From: Aureibaculum marinum | GTDB lineage: Bacteria > Bacteroidota > Bacteroidia > Flavobacteriales > Flavobacteriaceae | Length of the DNA: 64,000 nt | NCBI RefSeq assembly: GCF_003813905.1 | Contig: NZ_RPFJ01000011.1 | Span: 186,001 to 250,000, forward strand | Reading direction: 5' to 3' | In this document: piece after piece, positions 16,732-26,519 of the stretch | How the letters are laid out: the number at the start of each line of letters is the position of its first letter | Numbering within the stretch: the stretch's first letter is position 1 | Program-made: the position numbers and the translations under genes | The notes under the pieces: model-generated | Databases searched by the model: none | Seen by the model: the letters and a program-made list of their open reading frames with translations, nothing else | Told to the model about the DNA's origin: nothing

Positions 16732-17739
16732 CTATTTCAATTCAGAATAGTCTCCAATACTAATAGAGGTAAAATTACCATTGTATTTCACATTATTACC
16801 TATCATAGCATTAGTTAAAGTTGCATTTTCTATTGTTGTATTGGTTTGAATTAATGAATTGCTTATTGTAGAATCTTTTACTACACTATTTGTGCCAAGA
16901 GATACATTTGGTCCAATTTTAGTATTAATTAACGTAACATTGTCACCGATGTAACAAGGCTGTATAATTTCAGCATTCTCTAAAATTACAGATTTAGACA
17001 CCAAGTCTTGTCCTGCTTGTTGTGCAAATTGTAATACTCTTCCATTTGTTTCAACTGTAATTTCTTTATTACCGCAATCCATCCATTCATCCACTTGACC
17101 AGGCACAAACTGCATACCTTTTTTCTTCATGTTTTCTAGTGCATCTGTCAATTGATATTCACCTTTATCTTTGATGTCATTATCAAGTAAATACTGAATC
17201 TCTTCTCTTAAAATTTCGCCTTTTTTAAAGTAATAGATTCCAATTATGGCTAAATCCGAAATAAAAGTTTCTGGTTTCTCAACGAAATCAGTAATTATAC
17301 CATCTTGCATTTTTATAACGCCATAGGCACTTGGGTTTTTAACTTGTTTTACCCAAATAGCACCATCTGCATTTTTATCAAGTGTAAAGTCGGCTTTAAA
17401 AAGGGTATCAGCAAAGGCAACAACACAAGGGCCATGTAAAGATTCTTTTGCACATTGTATGGCATGAGCCGTACCTAAAGCCGTTTTTTGAACAGTTACT
17501 ACCCCTTTTGCTCCCAAATCTTTAGCAATAGATAATAATTTACTTTCGGTATCAGCAGGAAAGGTTGGACCTATTATAAAAGCTATTTCTTCTACATCTT
17601 GCTTTAAAACCGCTGCTATATCTTCAACCAATCGCTGTACAATGGGTTTTCCTGCTATTAGTGTTAACGGTTTTGGTATAGTTAAAGTGTGTGGTCTTAG
17701 GCGTGAACCTATACCTGCCATAGGGACTATTATTTTCAT
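16732..17739 (-). CDS. Sugar-phosphate nucleotidyltransferase
   Basis: A 335-residue NTP transferase. It starts with the signature PMAGIGSRLRPHTLTIPKP (activating Arg and Lys of the GlmU/RfbA superfamily) and ends with left-handed beta-helix hexapeptide repeats from about residue 245 (IGDNVTLINTKIGPNVS). Such enzymes make NDP-sugars for cell-wall polymers or exopolysaccharides. It resembles glucose- or mannose-1-phosphate transferases, but the sugar and base cannot be told by eye. It heads the envelope operon with the TPR, DUF4292 and EnvC-like genes. Confidence 0.85.
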   Translation of the reverse strand: MKIIVPMAGIGSRLRPHTLTIPKPLTLIAGKPIVQRLVEDIAAVLKQDVEEIAFIIGPTFPADTESKLLSIAKDLGAKGVVTVQKTALGTAHAIQCAKESLHGPCVVAFADTLFKADFTLDKNADGAIWVKQVKNPSAYGVIKMQDGIITDFVEKPETFISDLAIIGIYYFKKGEILREEIQYLLDNDIKDKGEYQLTDALENMKKKGMQFVPGQVDEWMDCGNKEITVETNGRVLQFAQQAGQDLVSKSVILENAEIIQPCYIGDNVTLINTKIGPNVSLGTNSVVKDSTISNSLIQTNTTIENATLTNAMIGNNVKYNGNFTSISIGDYSELK

Positions 17740-17847
17740 GTGTTTTATTAATTTTTTAAGTATAAATGGTATCTCACAATCATCAATTTGGTTGTGGTAT
17801 TTTTCATAACAATTTTAGGTGTGCAAATATAACTAATTATTGAGAGC

Positions 17848-19878
17848 CTATATTTTTTCTCTATAAGCTCCATCTTTAACGGTGTAATGGAAGTGAATAT
17901 TGTTGTTTTTGCACGTTTTTTGCCATTGTTTAGCATGGCTTTTATAATTTGAACCGTCAACAATAATTTTTTTTGGTTGTATTTGGTTTATTAGTCGTTG
18001 AAGGTTAATGTTTGGTGAGTTTCTTAACCATATTATTGTAGGCTTAAAATCTATTCCCGTATAAACCCCCATACTATCTACTACCAAAATTTTTTCAGAT
18101 TTTAAGAGGTATACATTTTTAATTTCATTATCTATTCTTTTAACTATAGAATTTGTTCCGATACAGTAATCATTAATAATATTAGTATTGGTAATACTGT
18201 CTAATGTATGTTGTATGTGTGTGTTTTTTCCTATCCTTTTTGCTAAGATTGAGTGTTGTGATTTGTTAAAAATTGTGATTTCTGAAGAGGTTCTAGTACG
18301 ATACTTTTCTAAAATTAAATTTGACTGAAATAAAGCAATTGCCATTAATACATATGGTATTAGAGATTTGTTTTTGGTTTCAAACCATTTAAAAAATAGA
18401 ATAATAAAAAAATAGCTTAATATAGCAGAGCTAATTGTAAAGGAAATATTTTGAAATAAGAACGATTCTTGTTTTCCTATCCAGCCAACTGTTGAGTTTA
18501 AGAGAAAAATAACTTTTTCATAAGTATAGGCAATAACATTGGGTAAAATATCGAATAAAGCGAGTATAATAACCACTATTCCAAAACCTAAAATAAAGCC
18601 CAAAAAAGGAATTATTAGTAGATTGGCGATAAAGAATAATCCAGGAAATTGATGAAAATAATATAAACTTAAAGGAAGAACACCTAATTGAGCAGCAATT
18701 GAAACTGTTAATAGTTTCCAAGGATAATCTATAATTAAGAACTTTGGTTTCCATAAATTATATAGTTTCGGTTGTACCCAAACAATAAAAAACACGGCCA
18801 AATAACTAAGTTGAAATCCAACTTCAAAAAGGTAATAAGGGTTAAATAGTAGTAGAATAAAAACAGAAATAATTAATATGTTATAAGTGTTTTTTTTACT
18901 GTTGGTTACTAATGCAACGGCAACGGCTGTAAACATTGTAACTGCTCTAATTACAGAGGCTGACAATCCGGCAATAAAAGCGAATGACCATAAAAGCAAG
19001 ACGATAAAAAGTAGTTTTATAAACTTACCATTTTTAAGTCTATCTAATGGTTTGAATAGTAGGTAAAGTATCCATAATATAATTCCAACGTGCAGGCCTG
19101 AAACAGCTAGGATATGGATGGCTCCAGCATTTTGATAATTTTCTATGATTTCTTTTGATATTTCCTGTCGTTGTCCAAGTAATAATGCATTAATTATTGC
19201 CAACTCATTACCTTTAAAACCTTGTTTTTGGAGAGATGTATTTATTTTTTGCCTAAAGAAATGGGCTATTCCTTTTAATGTGGTATTGTTGTTTTTTAAT
19301 TGAAAATAAGAATTGTTATAAATAGTAATTTGATGATGAACTTGTTGTTTTGCTAAATAATTTTTATAGTTAAATTGATAAGGATTTAAAGGGTTGTCAA
19401 TAACATTAAACTTTTCAAAGACTACTATTTTATCATCAATAGAAAGTGTTTTTTTTGTGGAGTTTTTCGAAATATTTAATTTGACTTTACCTTGAGTTTT
19501 ATTTTTATCAACTGTTATAACTCTCGCAATGTAGCTGTTATAATACAAGTTTGGCTTTAAAATATCATCTATTATTAAAACAATTTCATTACTGTTATCA
19601 GACAAAAATGTTGTATAATTATTTTTTTTGTACGTCGCATTTTTTAATGTAATTGAAGAGATTCCTAACAATATAAATATGGCATAACCACCAAATGTAA
19701 AGTAATAATTTTGAGTATTTTTTTTATTTGAAATAAAATAAGTTACTGATAAATAAAGTGTTGAAATTGAAAAAAGAAAAAATAGCAGCCATAAACTTAT
19801 GTTTATATTATGTCCAACAACAATACCAATAATTAATAAAATGGTAAGTTGTGCAGGTACGTATTTTAAAATTTTCAA
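17848..19878 (-). CDS. comEC: ComEC/Rec2-type DNA uptake channel
   Basis: A 676-residue inner-membrane protein for uptake of transforming DNA. Order: N-terminal helices and an OB-like DUF4131 region (about 1-190), then the Competence domain with LLLGQRQEIS and the hallmark AVSGLHVGIILW, followed by a block of membrane helices to about residue 510. The C-terminal ~150 residues take the place of the metallo-beta-lactamase domain but lack the HxHxDH zinc motif and are short. Bacteroidota ComEC proteins often look like this. dprA and radA lie within 20 kb. Confidence 0.9.
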   Translation of the reverse strand: MKILKYVPAQLTILLIIGIVVGHNINISLWLLFFLFSISTLYLSVTYFISNKKNTQNYYFTFGGYAIFILLGISSITLKNATYKKNNYTTFLSDNSNEIVLIIDDILKPNLYYNSYIARVITVDKNKTQGKVKLNISKNSTKKTLSIDDKIVVFEKFNVIDNPLNPYQFNYKNYLAKQQVHHQITIYNNSYFQLKNNNTTLKGIAHFFRQKINTSLQKQGFKGNELAIINALLLGQRQEISKEIIENYQNAGAIHILAVSGLHVGIILWILYLLFKPLDRLKNGKFIKLLFIVLLLWSFAFIAGLSASVIRAVTMFTAVAVALVTNSKKNTYNILIISVFILLLFNPYYLFEVGFQLSYLAVFFIVWVQPKLYNLWKPKFLIIDYPWKLLTVSIAAQLGVLPLSLYYFHQFPGLFFIANLLIIPFLGFILGFGIVVIILALFDILPNVIAYTYEKVIFLLNSTVGWIGKQESFLFQNISFTISSAILSYFFIILFFKWFETKNKSLIPYVLMAIALFQSNLILEKYRTRTSSEITIFNKSQHSILAKRIGKNTHIQHTLDSITNTNIINDYCIGTNSIVKRIDNEIKNVYLLKSEKILVVDSMGVYTGIDFKPTIIWLRNSPNINLQRLINQIQPKKIIVDGSNYKSHAKQWQKTCKNNNIHFHYTVKDGAYREKI

Positions 19879-19990
19879 TTATTTGTTTTTTAATTAGAAT
19901 CCAATTTACCATTTATTGTTAAAACTATACCATTTGTTAAGAAAAATGATGCTTATGTATAAATTGTATTTATATGTGTCTTTTCTATAC

Positions 19991-20122
19991 TATATTTGAA
20001 GTAAATAATTACCCAATACCACAAAAAAATTGCTTCATAGTCAATTAGACTATTTAAAGAAATTAAATTTAGAGTTATTTAATTAAAAGCCTCAGTTGCA
20101 TCTCATGTCTCTTGGGGCTTTT
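19991..20122 (+). ncRNA. Candidate small RNA in the comEC-MATE gap
   Basis: The 428-base gap between the divergent comEC and MATE genes holds no plausible gene. It contains a -7 element TATATTTG (19991-19998), a 6-bp hairpin (20037-20042 with 20048-20053), and a 10-bp terminator-like hairpin with one G-U pair (20085-20094 with 20113-20122). Nothing on the + strand upstream needs a terminator, so a short RNA of about 115 nt is possible. The -33 TTG (19964) is badly spaced (24 bases), which weakens the case. Confidence 0.3.
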
Positions 20123-20306
20123 CCCATTTTAAAAACTATATATTATTCCTTTTTATGTTTCTTTAATTGAGCATTATTTTCCGAACTTCGCATTTTAAAA
20201 TTTGGAATTAATCTAAAACATTAAAAAGTTTTAGAGAACGATATCTCAGTAAGATACTAGATTAAAATTCCTTAGCATCTTCATGTAGGGAATAAAGTTA
20301 ACTAAA

Positions 20307-21641
20307 ATGCACTCAAAACCAAAAGTAACCTTTAAATATATTAATAAACTAGCAATACCCGCTTTAATAGCAGGTATTGCAGAGCCACTACTTTCTATTA
20401 CAGATACTGCTATTGTAGGTAATATTAAAGTTAATCCTACAGAAGCTTTAGCAGCTGTTGGCATTGCTGGTTCTTTTTTATCAGCTATAATTTGGATTTT
20501 GGCACAAACGCGATCAGCTATTTCTGCAATTATAGCTCAGTATTTTGGAGCCAAAAGATTAGAAGAAATACAATCATTACCAGCTCAAATTATTACTATT
20601 AATGTAGGGTTAAGTACGATACTTTATGTTGTAACTATTGTGTTTGTGGAATTTATCTTTAAAAAGTATAATGCAGAAGGACTTATTTTAAATTATAGTG
20701 TTTCGTATTATAAAATTAGGGCTTTAGGATTGCCCTTAACATTATTTATTTTTTCTGTTTTTGGTGTTTTTAGAGGCTTGCAAAATACGTTTTGGCCAAT
20801 GGTTATCAGCATTACTGGAATGCTATTAAATATTGCTTTAGATTTTTTGTTAGTTTTTGGTATTGAGGGATATATACCTGCAATGCATATTGAAGGAGCA
20901 GCCTATGCCAGTGTAATTTCACAAGCTGTTATGGCTATAATGGCATTATACTTGTTTTTTAAAAAAACGCCATTTCGTTTAAAATTTCAACTTCCTTTTA
21001 ATAGAGAAATTAAACGTTTATTGGTAGTGAGTTTAAATTTGTTTATCCGAGCTTTGTCTTTAAATATAGCTATTTATTTTGCTAATTCTTATGCTACAGC
21101 TTACGGAAATAATTATATTGCTGCTCATACCATAGCTTTTCAAATATGGCTCTTTTTTGCTTTTTTTATAGATGGATATTCAAGTGTTGGAAATATTGTT
21201 TCTGGAAGACTTTTAGGGGAAAAGGATTATAAAAATTTATGGAATTTGAGTATAGATTTAAGTAAGTATGCGGTGGTAATTGCTTTTATACTAGCTCTAT
21301 TGTGTTTTGTTTTTTATGTGCCTATTGGAAATGCTTTTTCTCAGGAAGTAGAAGTTTTAGATTCTTTCTATTCTATTTTTTGGATTGTTTTATTGATGCA
21401 GCCTTTAAATGCTCTTGCTTTTGTGTTTGATGGATTGTTTAAAGGATTGGCAGAGGCAGTAACTCTAAGAAATACATTATTAGTTGCTACTTTTTTGGGG
21501 TTTGTACCCGTGTTGATAATTGGTGATTATTATGGTTTAAAACTTTATGCTATATGGATAGCCTTTACAGTTTGGATGTTTTTAAGAACAATTATTTTAG
21601 TAATTGTTTTTAGAAAAAAGTATTTGGTAGATAAATTATAG
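20307..21641 (+). CDS. MATE-family efflux transporter
   Basis: A 444-residue inner-membrane exporter with about 12 hydrophobic segments in two similar halves. The N-terminus IPALIAGIAEPLLSITDTAIVGN is the typical MATE/DinF opening. These proteins expel cationic drugs, metabolites or oxidants using Na+ or H+ gradients. The DinF-like length and sequence suggest the DinF branch, but the substrate is unknown. It ends 7 bases from the convergent lpxB gene. Confidence 0.9.
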   Translation: MHSKPKVTFKYINKLAIPALIAGIAEPLLSITDTAIVGNIKVNPTEALAAVGIAGSFLSAIIWILAQTRSAISAIIAQYFGAKRLEEIQSLPAQIITINVGLSTILYVVTIVFVEFIFKKYNAEGLILNYSVSYYKIRALGLPLTLFIFSVFGVFRGLQNTFWPMVISITGMLLNIALDFLLVFGIEGYIPAMHIEGAAYASVISQAVMAIMALYLFFKKTPFRLKFQLPFNREIKRLLVVSLNLFIRALSLNIAIYFANSYATAYGNNYIAAHTIAFQIWLFFAFFIDGYSSVGNIVSGRLLGEKDYKNLWNLSIDLSKYAVVIAFILALLCFVFYVPIGNAFSQEVEVLDSFYSIFWIVLLMQPLNALAFVFDGLFKGLAEAVTLRNTLLVATFLGFVPVLIIGDYYGLKLYAIWIAFTVWMFLRTIILVIVFRKKYLVDKL

Positions 21642-21648
21642 TATCAAC

Positions 21649-22761
21649 TTATTTTAATCCGTTATTATAAATCAGTTCAGCCGCTTTTTCATTAGCACCT
21701 TTACCACCTAGTAATTTTTCCAACTCATTGTAGTCTAAAAAAAGTTGCTCTCTGTGTTTAGGGTCTAAAATTTTATTCAATTCTTTCTCTAAGTTTTTGG
21801 TATTAAAATCGTGCTGGATAAGTTCTGTAACTACTTCTCGATCCATAATTAAATTTACTAACGAAATAAATTTTAACGTAATAATTCGTTTCGCAATTTG
21901 ATAGGAAATATTGTTAGCCTTATAACACACCACTTGCGGTACTTTAAACAGAGCAGTTTCTAATGTTGCTGTACCAGATGTCACTAATGCGGCATACGAA
22001 ACGGATAATAAATCGTACGTTTTATTGTCTATAAACTTAACGTTTGTTTGTTTGATAAATGGTTGGTAAAACTCAAAATCTTGACTTGGTGCACCTGCAA
22101 TAACAAATTGATAATCGGTAAACTTATCAACCATGTTGAGCATTACCGAAAGCATTTTGGTAATTTCTTGTTTTCTACTTCCTGGTAATAAAGCTATAAT
22201 TGGTTTTTCACTTAACTTGTGCTTGTTTCTAAATTCTTTTTCGCTTATATTCTTTCGGTCTGCAATAGCATCAATTAACGGATGTCCAACAAAATTGACG
22301 TTGTAATTGTATTTTTTATAAAAAGCTTCTTCAAAAGGTAAAATTACATACATAGCATCAATATCTCGTTTGATAGCTTTTACTCGACTGGCTCGTGAAG
22401 CCCAAACTTGAGGTGAGATGTAGTAGTTGGTTTTAAACCCTTCTTTTTTAGCCCATTTTGCAATTCTTAAATTAAAGCCAGAATTATCTACAAAAATAAG
22501 TTGATCGGGTTTGTATTGAGCAATGTCTTTTTTACAGAAAGAAATAAATCCTAAAATTTTACGAAGATTAAATATTACTTCCGCAAACCCCATGAAAGCT
22601 CTATCTCTATAGTGAGTTACTAGAGTACCACCAACAGCTTTCATTAAGTCTCCACCCCAAAACCTAAACTCAGCATTTACATCTATTTTTTGTAAGGCTT
22701 TCATTAGGTTTGAAGCATGTAAATCGCCAGAGGCTTCTCCTGCTATGATGTAATATTTCAC
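21649..22761 (-). CDS. lpxB: Lipid-A-disaccharide synthase
   Basis: A 370-residue GT19 glycosyltransferase. It joins UDP-2,3-diacylglucosamine and lipid X to make the lipid A disaccharide at the inner membrane. Motifs: AGEASGDLHASNL at residues 7-19, FVGHPLID and LPGSRKQEI in the middle, and the nucleotide-sugar site TSGTATLETALF near residue 265. Length is standard. The lpxH-like gene near 4 kb supplies its substrate. The rRNA pseudouridine synthase lies 36 bases upstream, so the two may be co-transcribed. Confidence 0.96.
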   Translation of the reverse strand: MKYYIIAGEASGDLHASNLMKALQKIDVNAEFRFWGGDLMKAVGGTLVTHYRDRAFMGFAEVIFNLRKILGFISFCKKDIAQYKPDQLIFVDNSGFNLRIAKWAKKEGFKTNYYISPQVWASRASRVKAIKRDIDAMYVILPFEEAFYKKYNYNVNFVGHPLIDAIADRKNISEKEFRNKHKLSEKPIIALLPGSRKQEITKMLSVMLNMVDKFTDYQFVIAGAPSQDFEFYQPFIKQTNVKFIDNKTYDLLSVSYAALVTSGTATLETALFKVPQVVCYKANNISYQIAKRIITLKFISLVNLIMDREVVTELIQHDFNTKNLEKELNKILDPKHREQLFLDYNELEKLLGGKGANEKAAELIYNNGLK

Positions 22762-22797
22762 TTGATAAACTTTTTAACCTTGTTAGAAATTTATTAA

Positions 22798-23688
22798 TTA
22801 TATCATCTTCAGGTTATTCACTTCTTGTTGCGTTAAGTGTCGCCAATGACCTCTAGGTAAGTTTTTTTTAGTCATACCAGCAAAAATAACACGGTCTAAT
22901 TTTATTACTTTATAACCAAAGTGTTCAAATATTTTTCTAACAATTCGGTTTCTTCCTGAGTGAATTTCTATACCAACTTCTGTTTTCGGTTCATTTTCTA
23001 TATATGAAATGGCATCTACATAAACCATTTTACCATCTAAGACAAAATTTTCTGAAATCTTTTGTAAATCGCTTAAAGTTAGTTTTTTATCTAATGATGC
23101 GTGGTATAATTTCTTAACATTATGTTTTGGGTGTGTCAATTTTTTAGCCATTTCACCATCATTGGTAAACAATAGTAATCCTGTGGTATTTCTATCTAGT
23201 CTCCCTACAGGGTATATTCGTTCTTTTGTAGCTTTTCCTACCAATTCCATTACTGTATGCCTTCCTCGTTCATCTTCAGTGGTAGTAATATAATTTTTAG
23301 GTTTATTAAGTAAAACGTACCTTTTAGGTTCTGGGTTGATAAGTACATCATCAAAACGAACGGTATCTGTAGGTTTTACTTTATAGCCCATTTCGGTAAT
23401 TACCTTACCATTAACAGTTGCACTACCTGCCTTTATAAATACGTCTGCCTCTCTACGTGAGCAAATACCTGAGTTTGCAATGTATTTGTTCAGTCTTATT
23501 TCTGTAGGCTCTTCTAGGCGTTGTTTAGGAGTATCTTTTCGAATATCTTTTCTATAAGGATTGGGTTTGCTTTTGACACCAAATTTCTTACTTTTATCGA
23601 AAGATTTTTTAATTGTTGTAGATTTTTTTTTGGAATTTGAAGAAGACGTTTTGGCTTGTCGTCCTCTCGACGAGTTTTGTTTTGCCAT
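22798..23688 (-). CDS. rRNA pseudouridine synthase, RsuA/RluB family
   Basis: A 296-residue pseudouridine synthase. After a basic, Ser/Lys-rich N-terminal tail of about 65 residues comes an S4 RNA-binding domain (about 65-125, RLNKYIANSGICSRREAD), then the catalytic domain with the Asp motif VGRLDRNTTGLLLFTND. RluB modifies 23S rRNA and RsuA 16S rRNA; RluB/RluE-type is most likely, but the target cannot be fixed by eye. A -7 element sits 20 bases upstream. Confidence 0.9.
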   Translation of the reverse strand: MAKQNSSRGRQAKTSSSNSKKKSTTIKKSFDKSKKFGVKSKPNPYRKDIRKDTPKQRLEEPTEIRLNKYIANSGICSRREADVFIKAGSATVNGKVITEMGYKVKPTDTVRFDDVLINPEPKRYVLLNKPKNYITTTEDERGRHTVMELVGKATKERIYPVGRLDRNTTGLLLFTNDGEMAKKLTHPKHNVKKLYHASLDKKLTLSDLQKISENFVLDGKMVYVDAISYIENEPKTEVGIEIHSGRNRIVRKIFEHFGYKVIKLDRVIFAGMTKKNLPRGHWRHLTQQEVNNLKMI

Positions 23689-23707
23689 TTTTATTTAAAA
23701 TTTTTTG

Positions 23708-23715
23708 CAAAGATA
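23708..23715 (-). promoter_or_regulatory. -7 element of the pseudouridine synthase gene
   Basis: Reads TATCTTTG on the minus strand, matching TANNTTTG, 20 bases before the start codon. It indicates that this gene can be transcribed apart from the isoprenoid genes upstream. Confidence 0.5.
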
Positions 23716-23757
23716 CCTTTATTTGTAATATTTATTTCATTTCAATGCAAATAATAT

Positions 23758-24696
23758 CTACAATAAGCGTTTTAAAATAACTGAAGTGTCTAATAGAGCC
23801 AAGCTAAATACACCTGCTATAATTAACAATTTTAATATGGTATGCAACAGCATGTAATCTTTTTTAGTGTTAGATTTCCATAATAGAATTAGAAAAATTA
23901 ATAATACCAATACAGAAAAATAAAAGTAATATTTCATTAAGCCAATTTCAGGATATCGTAGTAAAAATAAGATAGGGGGAATAGTTAAAAAAACAATAAG
24001 TGTAATTAACATTTTTGTAAACCTTTCGTTATATTTTATAGGTATAGTTATATAATCTGACACTATATCTCCTTGTAATGTTTCTAAATCTTTTATTAGT
24101 TCTTTTATTAATAAAATAAAAAACAAAAATGAGGCATGTGTAAAAATTATTTTAGAAAAGTTTCCGTAGTAAACAAAAATTACAAAAAATGGAAGGAGAG
24201 CTAAAGTGGCTGCTGAAAATAATTTTACTAAAGGATAGAGTCTTAATTTATGTGAATACAGCCATATTAAGAAAATATAAACAGCAAAAAATAATGCAGC
24301 TTTCCATGATACAAAAAAGGCAAAAACAAAACCTAAAAAGTTTAATGTAAAATAGATGTAAAGTTTTGTTTTTTGAGTTACAATACTATCTAATTTTGTT
24401 TTTTGAGGTTTATTTATTTTGTCTTTATTTACATCGTAAAAGTTATTAATAATATAGCCAGAGGCTACAACACAAATTGTGGCTAATACAATTAAATATA
24501 AATCTAAATCGAGTAGAATACTTCTTAACGATTTTTCTGGAGCAAAAATAAAAATTGAAGCTAAATATTGTGCAATTACAATAATTACAATGTTATAACC
24601 TCTGACTACTGATAGTAGACTAAAAAATTTATAATAAAATGGATATTTTTTTGGTTTTTTAGGAGTGTTTTGTTCTGCGGCTTTTAGTAAGTCCAT
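23758..24696 (-). CDS. UbiA-family prenyltransferase (GGGP-geranylgeranyltransferase-like)
   Basis: A 312-residue inner-membrane prenyltransferase with about nine hydrophobic helices. The first polyprenyl-diphosphate motif is NNFYDVNKDKINKP near residue 105 (N-D-x2-D-x3-D type). It resembles the (S)-2,3-di-O-geranylgeranylglyceryl phosphate synthase-like branch often annotated in Bacteroidota. Its acceptor there is not established. It starts 9 bases after the mevalonate kinase gene, so it is in the isoprenoid operon and would use the prenyl diphosphate made by that pathway. Confidence 0.85.
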   Translation of the reverse strand: MDLLKAAEQNTPKKPKKYPFYYKFFSLLSVVRGYNIVIIVIAQYLASIFIFAPEKSLRSILLDLDLYLIVLATICVVASGYIINNFYDVNKDKINKPQKTKLDSIVTQKTKLYIYFTLNFLGFVFAFFVSWKAALFFAVYIFLIWLYSHKLRLYPLVKLFSAATLALLPFFVIFVYYGNFSKIIFTHASFLFFILLIKELIKDLETLQGDIVSDYITIPIKYNERFTKMLITLIVFLTIPPILFLLRYPEIGLMKYYFYFSVLVLLIFLILLWKSNTKKDYMLLHTILKLLIIAGVFSLALLDTSVILKRLL

Positions 24697-24705
24697 AAGC
24701 CATGG

Positions 24706-25632
24706 TTAAAATCTGTAAACTAGTTCTAACTTATAATTTTTTAAAATATCTTGAGCTTTAACATAATCAGGTGTAAAGCCAAGAATATAACCACCTCCAC
24801 CAGATCCACAAAGTTTTAAATAGTATGCGTTGGTGTCAATACCTTGTTGCCAAAGGCTGTGAAAAGCCTTAGGAATCATAGGTTTAAAATTTGCTAATAC
24901 TACCTTAGAAAGTTGTTTTACATTTCTTAAAAGTGATTTTGCATTACCGTGTAAAAAATCGTCAATGCAAGCATCAGTATATTTAGCAAAATCATTACTA
25001 ATCATTTTTCTAAACCCCTCATTTTTCATCTTATTCATAAAAAGATTTACCATAGGTTCTGTTTCGCCAATTTGTTCAGAATCTAATAAAAATACAGCTC
25101 CTTTACCTTCTTTTTGAGAAGGAATACCTGTAGGTTCTAAATTGTCTTTAGAGTTAATTAAAATAGGTAAACTTAAATAGCTGTTTAAAGGGTCTAATCC
25201 AGAACTATTACCATGAAAAAAAGACTCCATTAAAGAAAAAATCTCTTTTAATTTTAATAATTTATCTCTGGTTAAATTTTCTAAAACAGTAATTTTGTTA
25301 TCAGCATATTTGTCATAAACTGCAGCAACTAAAGCTCCAGAACTACCAACACCATATCCTTGCGGAATGCTAGAATCGAAATACATTCCATTGTCAATGT
25401 CTTTTTTCAATTCTTCTAACCTAAAGTGAACTTTTTCTTTATCTATAGTAGACAAATAGGTATAGAATTTCTTCAAATTAGCATTAGATTTTTTAGCAAC
25501 ATCAGTTAAATTATTGGACGTTTTCAGGGCTCCTTGAAAAAAATTATACGGAATGGCTAATCCTTTAGAATCTTTTATAATTCCGTATTCTCCAAAGAGT
25601 AATATTTTAGCATAAAATAAAGGTCCTTTCAT
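24706..25632 (-). CDS. Mevalonate kinase-like GHMP kinase
   Basis: A 308-residue GHMP kinase. It has the mevalonate-kinase opening AKILLFGEYGIIKDSKGLAIP, the ATP-binding loop PQGYGVGSSGALVAA (about residue 90) and the C-terminal LKLCGSGGGGYILGF. The expected reaction is mevalonate plus ATP to 5-phosphomevalonate in the cytoplasm. It is followed closely by the UbiA-type gene and preceded, across a MORN-protein gene, by diphosphomevalonate decarboxylase, which supports the pathway. The neighbour at 32.4 kb is a second GHMP kinase. Confidence 0.88.
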   Translation of the reverse strand: MKGPLFYAKILLFGEYGIIKDSKGLAIPYNFFQGALKTSNNLTDVAKKSNANLKKFYTYLSTIDKEKVHFRLEELKKDIDNGMYFDSSIPQGYGVGSSGALVAAVYDKYADNKITVLENLTRDKLLKLKEIFSLMESFFHGNSSGLDPLNSYLSLPILINSKDNLEPTGIPSQKEGKGAVFLLDSEQIGETEPMVNLFMNKMKNEGFRKMISNDFAKYTDACIDDFLHGNAKSLLRNVKQLSKVVLANFKPMIPKAFHSLWQQGIDTNAYYLKLCGSGGGGYILGFTPDYVKAQDILKNYKLELVYRF

Positions 25633-25797
25633 CAGCTAATTTTTTTACTTAATAATCAAATAAATAATTTTATTGATTATTTTTTTCTAAGTGTTTAATT
25701 TTTATGTGTTTCATTAAAATTGCTGCAAATATAATATAATCTAATGATACCATTTATATACTTAGAGATTAAAACGTTACCATTAGATGTTTAGTAT

Positions 25798-26370
25798 TTA
25801 ATTTTCTGTCATTCCATCGTAATAATAAACTTGCCAAGTACCTGTTTTAGTATCGTTGGTGTAAGTGCCTTCAGCTTTTAGTTTACCATTTTGATAATAC
25901 TCTTTCCAATTGCCTACCCTATTTCCATTACTATATTTACCAGATTCTGACAGTTGAGCATTTTCGTAATAAGCTACATAGTCTCCGTTAATTTTACCAT
26001 TAACATAAGTATATTCACTTTTTAAAGATCCTTTTTCAAAATAATTTTTTCGTAAACCATGAGGGATATTTTCTATATAATGAACTGTTTGCATTACTTT
26101 TCCATTAGGATGAAACCAAGTTACTTTTCCATGAAAAACCTCTTCATTTTCTTTTAACGACAAGGCTTCCATTTGTTTTACTCCACCTATGTAATAATCC
26201 TCCCACCAATATCCATTGTCTTTTTTTTCGGGTGCTGGTCTAAAATAAGAGGCTTGGGTTCGTTCTGTTTCTCCCCAATTGGCATCGTACCATAGGGTGT
26301 CTTTTTGAGCGAATAAAGAGCCTGTAACAATAGTTGTAACAAGGCAATAAAGTAAAGTTAAGTTTTTCAT
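25798..26370 (-). CDS. Secreted MORN-repeat (YwqK-like) protein
   Basis: A 190-residue exported protein with a signal peptide (1-21) and about four MORN-like repeats of the form Y-x-N-G-K-x2-G-x-W/Y from residue 85 to 180. Proteins of this shape are often labelled toxin-antitoxin YwqK family antitoxin, but the repeats only indicate a beta-hairpin scaffold, and no toxin gene lies nearby. It sits inside the isoprenoid cluster without an evident link to it. A second MORN protein is at 60.1 kb. Confidence 0.8.
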   Translation of the reverse strand: MKNLTLLYCLVTTIVTGSLFAQKDTLWYDANWGETERTQASYFRPAPEKKDNGYWWEDYYIGGVKQMEALSLKENEEVFHGKVTWFHPNGKVMQTVHYIENIPHGLRKNYFEKGSLKSEYTYVNGKINGDYVAYYENAQLSESGKYSNGNRVGNWKEYYQNGKLKAEGTYTNDTKTGTWQVYYYDGMTEN

Positions 26371-26519
26371 GACTAAAGATTTTAATTAATATAAAACAAC
26401 AAGAACCTATATTCAAATCATATATGACCGAAAATATATTTAGTTCTGTTTCTTTAGTCTTAGTTTATTATGTCAATACTTTATCATGCTGTCAATAGGG
26501 ATGACATAAAAGGTTGAAT

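Noticed and set aside
17748-17963. Minus-strand frame of 71 codons overlapping the end of comEC
   Set aside because: Overlaps the comEC coding end in another frame, no start context, no recognisable protein.
25798-26370. Toxin-antitoxin module suggested by the YwqK-like name
   Set aside because: The name is a database label for MORN repeats; the protein has a signal peptide and no toxin gene is adjacent.
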